Assembly (NCBI GenBank): GCA_026413225.1
Contig: CM048591.1
Span: 37,541,803 to 37,605,802, forward strand
From: Otis tarda
Taxonomy: Eukaryota > Chordata > Aves > Otidiformes > Otididae
Direction of reading: 5' to 3'
DNA length: 64,000 nt
In this document: positions 58,144 through 64,000 of the stretch, piece after piece
Position numbering within the stretch: position 1 is the stretch's first letter
Layout: each line of letters opens with the position of its first letter
The notes under the pieces: model-generated
The model's database searches: none
Seen by the model: the letters and a program-made list of their open reading frames with translations, nothing else
Told to the model about the DNA's origin: nothing
Program-made: the position numbers and the translations under genes

Positions 58144-61100
58144 CTGGAAGAAATTGAATGTGTGAAATTTAGAACATAGCTTCAAAAATCAGAACAGGTT
58201 TCATTTGCTCGAATGAGTCGCATGTACGTGGAGGGTATTTCCTTCTTTCATTGCAAGGAAAGGCAAAAAAAAAGATGTCTGAATACATGACATTACATGT
58301 TCTGAGCTTGAAGTCACTTGTGAACTTGGAGAAGTGTTTTCTGTATTGCACTGAAAACATAAATTAGTCTTCACTTTTTTCATGGCATGATCAACAAAAA
58401 GACTCACAAATTAGAAAAACATGTAGAGGGTTTTAAAACTGCACAGTTAGACTTCTGCCCTTCTACTTGCATTTATAGAGCACTTTCCATCCAAGAATCT
58501 CAAAGTGCTTTACAAACAGGAATGAACTAAATCTTACAGTGCTCCCTAGGTACAGACTGGTTATTTCCATTTTTGAGACTCTGTAAGAGGTATGGAGGGG
58601 TTAATTAGGTTGCCTGAAGTCACACTGCAAGTATGTGAAAGAGTAGAATACGGTTGGGCTCATGCTAAGTACCGTGTTTAATCCTTCCTTCATGCCTTAT
58701 GCAATAATTCACATGAAATTAAGCAACAATTCATTGGAAAATCCTGATGTAATCACAAATTTGGCCAAGACATCACCAGCCGATTAGTTATTTGCAGCTT
58801 GAAACTGTTATGCATTGCTTAATTATATACTGCCACATATTTTTATATGTAATCTAAGTGGATGTATAAACTATAATGTGCAATACCAACTATAGGCACA
58901 GCCTTCTACTTAGTTTTAGAATGTTCCTACCTCATAATGAATTTTAGGCAGATTCTTTCTGATAGACAGTAAATCACACACAAAAGTATGTTAACTCTAA
59001 ATTCGGCTTCTTTCAGGCAATGTTAATCTAGAGCAATTCTAATCTACGCTCTTCCTTTTGAATAAGTTGTTCCTAGCAGAGCAAGGCAGTAGAGATAAGA
59101 AGTCACTACTACCTAACAGAAGCTCAGGCAAAACCCATGTGAACTTGAGAACAGTTAGTAGCAGACAGCAGTTCACAGCATGGAAACCTCCATGAAGGTG
59201 GCTCAGTGAATGACTTGTGATGCCAATTCTTATTCTCAGCATTTCAGCTGATCCCTGAGATTCACTCACCAGTAAACAGAAAATATCTGCCTAAGGGGCA
59301 GAGGAGAAGTTGCTTACACAGCTTCTTACCTAAGTGTACAGAAACACTGTGTCTCCATTTCATCTAATTCACTAGTATCATACTTCATTTGCAACATGGA
59401 TACACACAAAGATGGGAGAAGGAGAGGATCAAAGGACTGAAAAATCACAGGGCATGTAAAAATGCCTGTCTAGTTTGAAATGGGAAGATATGTAAAATAT
59501 GATCTGAAAAAAAAAGCCACATCCCATCCGGGCAGAATACAAGCAATTGCATGTTAGAGGTACAGGTTTCGCGCATTTGCATTAGCCATATTCAGTAGTA
59601 TATGTATTACATAATTTGTATAAGGTTGCTGAAAGTTTTCATGACATGTAAGCATACACAAACTAACACAAATGACTTCTAATACAGAAGGAGCTAACAG
59701 CACCTTGTTAAAAATATTTTTTTTATCTGTCATCAGCTAAAAGTTGAATCCCACAAATAAAATGTTCATATAATTTCTTGATCTCTTGCCTTCCCTCCTA
59801 TCAACTCTGTATTAATTTAGACAATGAAAATTTATAGTGTTGGAAAAACCTTTATGCATGCAAATTCCACAAATGCCCTGGCAGTATGAAGAGGTGAAAC
59901 TGCAGCAGGAGCAGCCCTAACATTCCACGGCCTATACGTGCAAATGCAAGTTGTGATTTTGCAGGTGGGATTAACATGTCCAAGGACTACAAGATGACAT
60001 GCACCCACATAGATACATACGAGATTCAGGTATATCTCATTTGGAAAAACACTGGTCAGTGCTGTGGCGAGGAGTGGGAGGGAGGCCAGGAAAAAGAGAG
60101 GGCAGAAAAAGGGACTAGTACATGCTTGTCTCTTTTGTAGCCTGGTAACTTGTCCCTTGCTAAAAAGTGCAGCAGGTGCTTTCCTCAGAAGACCAAAGGG
60201 TACCAAAGCCCATAAGGAGCTCAGGCAGGGAGAAATGCCCTCATGACAGCTTTTCCTTAAGAGACAGCCTCTCTCAATACTGTGGAAAGCACATGCTATC
60301 ATGCTATCTGTATTTCTCATCCTCTGGAAGAACATGCTTCCAGAGTGTTTTTATTGTCCTGTAGTTACAGATATGAAGCACAATAAACTTTGACACCTCT
60401 TTATCCATCAACATTTTCTCTCACATTCTAAGTAGACGTTGTGGGAGCAGTTTGAACTACAGACCTTCGTCTCTCTCATTCACTCAGCAAATATTTCAGC
60501 AGAAAATGTGTAGGGAAAGCTTCCTAAGTGGAAATCCCATTTGAGCTATTTCAAAGGAGAGTTACTGACAGGAGCTGAGATTTTTAGATGTAAATTACCT
60601 CAAAGATCTGAGGCGTGTTTTTCAGCACTATGGAGTCACTGTCAGAGAAGTGTCACGTCTACCATGAGAAAAAAAAGAGTACAGGACCACCAACAGGCGA
60701 GCAAGTTTCAAGAAGAAAAATGGTGACCCAAATTCCTGAACCACATGAGGGCAACATCATTAATCATAATAAAAGGACGTGGTATTTGACAGCACCATGA
60801 AGCTGTCATTAGTGTACATTGGCTGTCATTCTGATCAATAGGGTGGGGAGAAGGAGAAATTTTTTACTTTTGTTGAGTATAACATGTTTATATGCCTCAA
60901 ATACCTTTGTAACTACTGCTGATCTATGAAAATAGTGATCAGTATACAAGAAATGTCCATGCAACATTTCTAGGGCCATAAGTTATATCCACTTGTAAAT
61001 CTTTTGAATCAGCTAGATTTGACTGAAAACAATGATAATGTTTCTGGTACTGGTCTAGCTTAATCAACAATGAATTGGCAATCTAGGACAGACGCTCTGA

Positions 61101-64000
61101 CGAAAGGCAGACAAAAATGATACAAATCACCACAATGCACTGTAATACCTGCCATGTGAAGAAGTCCAACAGCTTTCAGAAAATGCATACATTTATTAAA
61201 GAAAAAAAAACTCTAGACACACTGTAATAGCTGTACAGAAGTAACTTGCTCTGAATAATTAAGGAGATGTCATTTCCATACAGTCATTGCTAAGGCTGCA
61301 TCATCAATCTTGCTGTAGTTTCACTGATTGGGAGGCTAACAGCTAAGGTCCAAAACGGGATTTCCCTTAGCAGAGAACATGCTGACTCTTGCTCTCCCAA
61401 GCCTCTGCACTTCTTGCTATTTCATATTGCATGACATGAGCTTTCTGAACTGATTGAAGCATTTTTTACCATCTGGTACAGTTCTTCAAGGTATGTTGGT
61501 TTCTATGAACCTGTGTCCCTAGAAGTGCCAAGGGTTTAAAAAAAATCTACTGTTCCTTCTTACATCCTTGTTGTATCTGTATCTACCCAAAAGTGAAGGT
61601 GCATGTTGTGTGTATCTTGACACTCTGAAAGAGTTTCTGAACAAGAGCAGGATTTTGTTTGTACTTTAAAAACTAGCAGGAGATGTTGGGGTTTTTGTAT
61701 TTTTGTTTCAAGTTCTGCTTAGAGCTGAATCTAGTCAGCAAGGCAGAAATACATCTTAGAAGAGAAAGAAACTCAGCAGATGAACTGGCATTTTTAGAAA
61801 ACAAAGAAACAGGTGGAACTGCTAGTAGAGAGGTTATTTTCAGAAGGTAAGTCATATAATAGGTTTATAAATCATATCTGTGAGGGACTTTCATATGTAA
61901 ATTCCTTAGTGCTTAAAGAAATAATTTGAAAAAGAAATTAAAAGGAAATATAATGCATTTGTGCAGCATGTTTGATAAATGAAAGGCCCATATAGATAAC
62001 TATATTAGCTGGTGCTTAACCTATCCTAGCTGCCAGTGATGTCCTAGCGTATTCAAAATAGCAGAGAAGAGAATAATACAAAAAAAAAATACCTTGACAA
62101 CTGTATATTATTAGCCAATACTTCTACACTCACTCTGCTATGAGAGATAACTTCTACAAAGAAGTATACTTTTATGGTCTTTACCTACTGTTGATTTCCC
62201 TTTGTCCTAGAGTGTGAGTTTTTATGCCTATACCTCTGCCAGCTCTTTGCAGCTGCTCTTGAAAACACCTAAAAGTAATTATAGTTCTCTTCTCTAAAAG
62301 TCTATGTAATAAAGACATACATCCAGCTGCATTTGTGAAATGTTTGAATGCTTTGGGCATGTTATTACATCCAAAGGTTGGAAACTCAGTCCATAATGGG
62401 TTAACAGTTACTGCAATAAAATCTGGTACAGTATAAAGTCAAGCAGACTTGGAGTACCTGAGCAACAAGGAGCTCATGCAAGTCGATAACATCAGTATGT
62501 GTAACTGTAATTGTTCACATTACTGCAGGCCAGAATTTACTTCCATTTACTTTAGTTCAAAGTCAGTAAAAAAAGCTCCATAAGGACAACAGAGTCCTGC
62601 AGATGAAATTATGTTCTTAAGCTATCATTGCACAAGACTGAAAAAACCTTCCAGACTAGAAAACCTTCTAAAAATTATTCTACATCCTGTATTTGTAACA
62701 AGCAATTATAAAAATGTTAGTAATGAAAAAAGAAAAAAAAAACTTTTATGTAGGTATAAAAGTGTGGATGCCTCTATCAGTTCATATTGAAACAAAATTT
62801 TTTTATACGAATTTTTAGTTCCCACAATAAATACCTAACATTTGGTTATTGCTTTTTCATCTACCTTATAATATATTCTGCAAATATTGGATAGAAAAAC
62901 AAGGGAAAAAAAAGATATTAAACTGAATAACTGCATGGAAAAATATGAAGGAACTGTGGAATATGACACTATAAAATTGTAATCATTCACTGTCCCTTAA
63001 CCATGGACAGGTATTTCCATACTACAACACCGCAGAATCTCACATGATACTGGAGTTTGTTCTGAGTCACATGACAATAAATAAGAATGAGTTCATTTAA
63101 TTTTGATTGTAAATCCCGCACCAGGTCACTTCTTCCTGATTTACTGCAGTAGTATTTTTTTTCCTATGTTGAATATAGGAGTCTCACTCCAACAAAGCAA
63201 ATCACCATATGCCTTAAGTACTGTTGCTCTTTTCATGTTATGGCATGAAGCATATTGCATATAAATTTATATGAATAAGAAAATTTAGATAATTTAAATT
63301 TGGTAATAATCTTTCTATTCTTCTATCATTATTTTTCCCTTTAAACTTACTGCAAGTTCTAAGCTTTTTGTGGAAAGATATGAAGACAATCTCTGACTCA
63401 AAACAAAAATGTGAGATACAGTGCAGTGAAAATGATGTGCACTACAACAGTGAAAACAAATGCACATCAACATTAGCCTAGACTCTTAGCATTTTATAGC
63501 AGTTTAAAAACTTTGTCCTAAAAATTTTCAGTTCAGCCTTTAGTTCCGTTTTTGTTTCAAACAAGACTTCATTCCAAGGTAAATGCGGTTTGATAGGTCT
63601 TTAGGAGGACAGGATTTTAGTAGAGAAGTTAGAGAAGAGAATACCAATAGTATAATTATTGCTCTCAAAACTGGGCTATGAGTAAGAGACCCCCACAGGT
63701 GAGAGCAGCGTCCCTGCCCCCATGTGTGTGTGTGTTGAAATGACTGCTTAATACTCAGTTTGAAAAGCTAGCTTCACAATTTCATGTCGTTTCTCACCAG
63801 GCCGTGGCATAACAGAAAAACATAGTCGCTCTCCCTTCCGGGGATAACCGGCAACGCTAACAGAAAGCTATTGACCGCATCCACTGTACACTGCTCTGCT
63901 TTGTCACTGAAGGTGTCTGGAGGGGGAATAGGCTTGCCTCACTTCAAATGCCAAGTACCAGTAGCAAAACACTCCCAGACAGGTTGCGTGTTTCAAAAGT
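58144..64000 (-). other. PCSK5: PCSK5 intron, 3' part, upstream of the catalytic-serine exon
   Basis: The intron continues past the window edge. I searched the minus strand for the preceding exon, expected to encode a YSSGESYD-type segment, and did not find it. It contains the ancient repeat at 58470-58665 and a short (TG)n at about 63723-63735. The longest unexplained frame is 167 codons at 59832-60335 (minus), without any motif. No other gene is recognisable. Confidence 0.7.
58470..58665 (-). repeat. Ancient amniote SINE/LINE fossil (MIR/L3-type 3' end), minus orientation
   Basis: The plus strand reads TTTATAGAGCACTTTCCATC, then CAAGAATCTCAAAGTGCTTT and ACAAAC, followed by TTATTTCCATTTTTGAGAC, GAGGGGTTAATTAGGTTGCC and GAAGTCACACTGCAAGT. 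This corresponds to the reverse complement of the same kind of repeat as at 57855 (AGCGCCTTTCATCC..ATCTCAAAGCGCTTTACAAA..CCATTTTACAGAT..AAGTGACTTGCCC..GGTCACACAGCAAGT). The order is fully conserved over about 190 bases. The exact family is unresolved. Confidence 0.65.

Noticed and set aside
1..64000. CRISPR arrays, prophage, operons or endogenous retrovirus
   Set aside because: No spaced direct repeats, no bacterial-style gene packing, and no LTR pair or gag/pol-type retroviral motifs were seen. All RT motifs belong to CR1 LINEs.

Overview
The window is a piece of a vertebrate nuclear genome, almost certainly from a bird. It is AT-rich, has no compact gene array, and its protein-coding signal is confined to short islands bounded by GT and AG splice sites. 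The interspersed repeats are dominated by CR1 LINEs ending in the avian-type tandem ATTCTATG tail. No rRNA, tRNA, CRISPR array, operon or phage feature was seen.

Twelve consecutive internal exons of one gene, PCSK5 (proprotein convertase PC5/6), lie on the minus strand. In transcription order they are 58143-58043, 45308-45205, 27483-27366, 26319-26131, 15884-15748, 9479-9336, 7893-7791, 7046-6853, 5362-5278, 2603-2506, 1831-1702 and 642-527. Every exon has an AG acceptor and a GT donor, and the reading frame carries across all eleven junctions, giving about 506 codons with no stop. They encode the end of the subtilisin-like catalytic domain (with the catalytic serine in GTSASAP), the whole P domain (with RRGDL), the linker, and about the first six units of the cysteine-rich furin-like repeats. 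The signal peptide, prodomain and the rest of the catalytic domain lie beyond 64000. The last exon here ends where the known PC5A and PC5B isoforms separate, and neither alternative continuation is in the window.

The remaining ~97% is intron. It holds seven CR1 LINE fragments: 7348-7550 (+), 14128-15300 (-), 15481-15568 (-), 18991-20615 (-), 32817-33259 (-), 37489-40610 (-) and 48155-49085 (+). The copy at 14128-15300 keeps a 346-codon reverse-transcriptase frame with its FADD motif. The copy at 37489-40610 is old but nearly complete and still shows an ORF1 esterase remnant upstream of endonuclease and RT. The copy at 48155-49085 has lost most of its RT domain by microhomology deletions. Three older amniote-type SINE/LINE fossils are recognisable near 3612-3760, 57855-57990 and 58470-58665. 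Simple repeats include a long (AAAAG)n tract at 2063-2296, a (TAA)n at 758-814 and an AT-rich alternating tract near 16836-16965.

I found no convincing new biological system. The observations most worth checking are the long pyrimidine tract (in transcript sense) between two cysteine-rich exons, inverted repeat pairs that flank exons, an extra P-domain cysteine, and the internally rearranged CR1.
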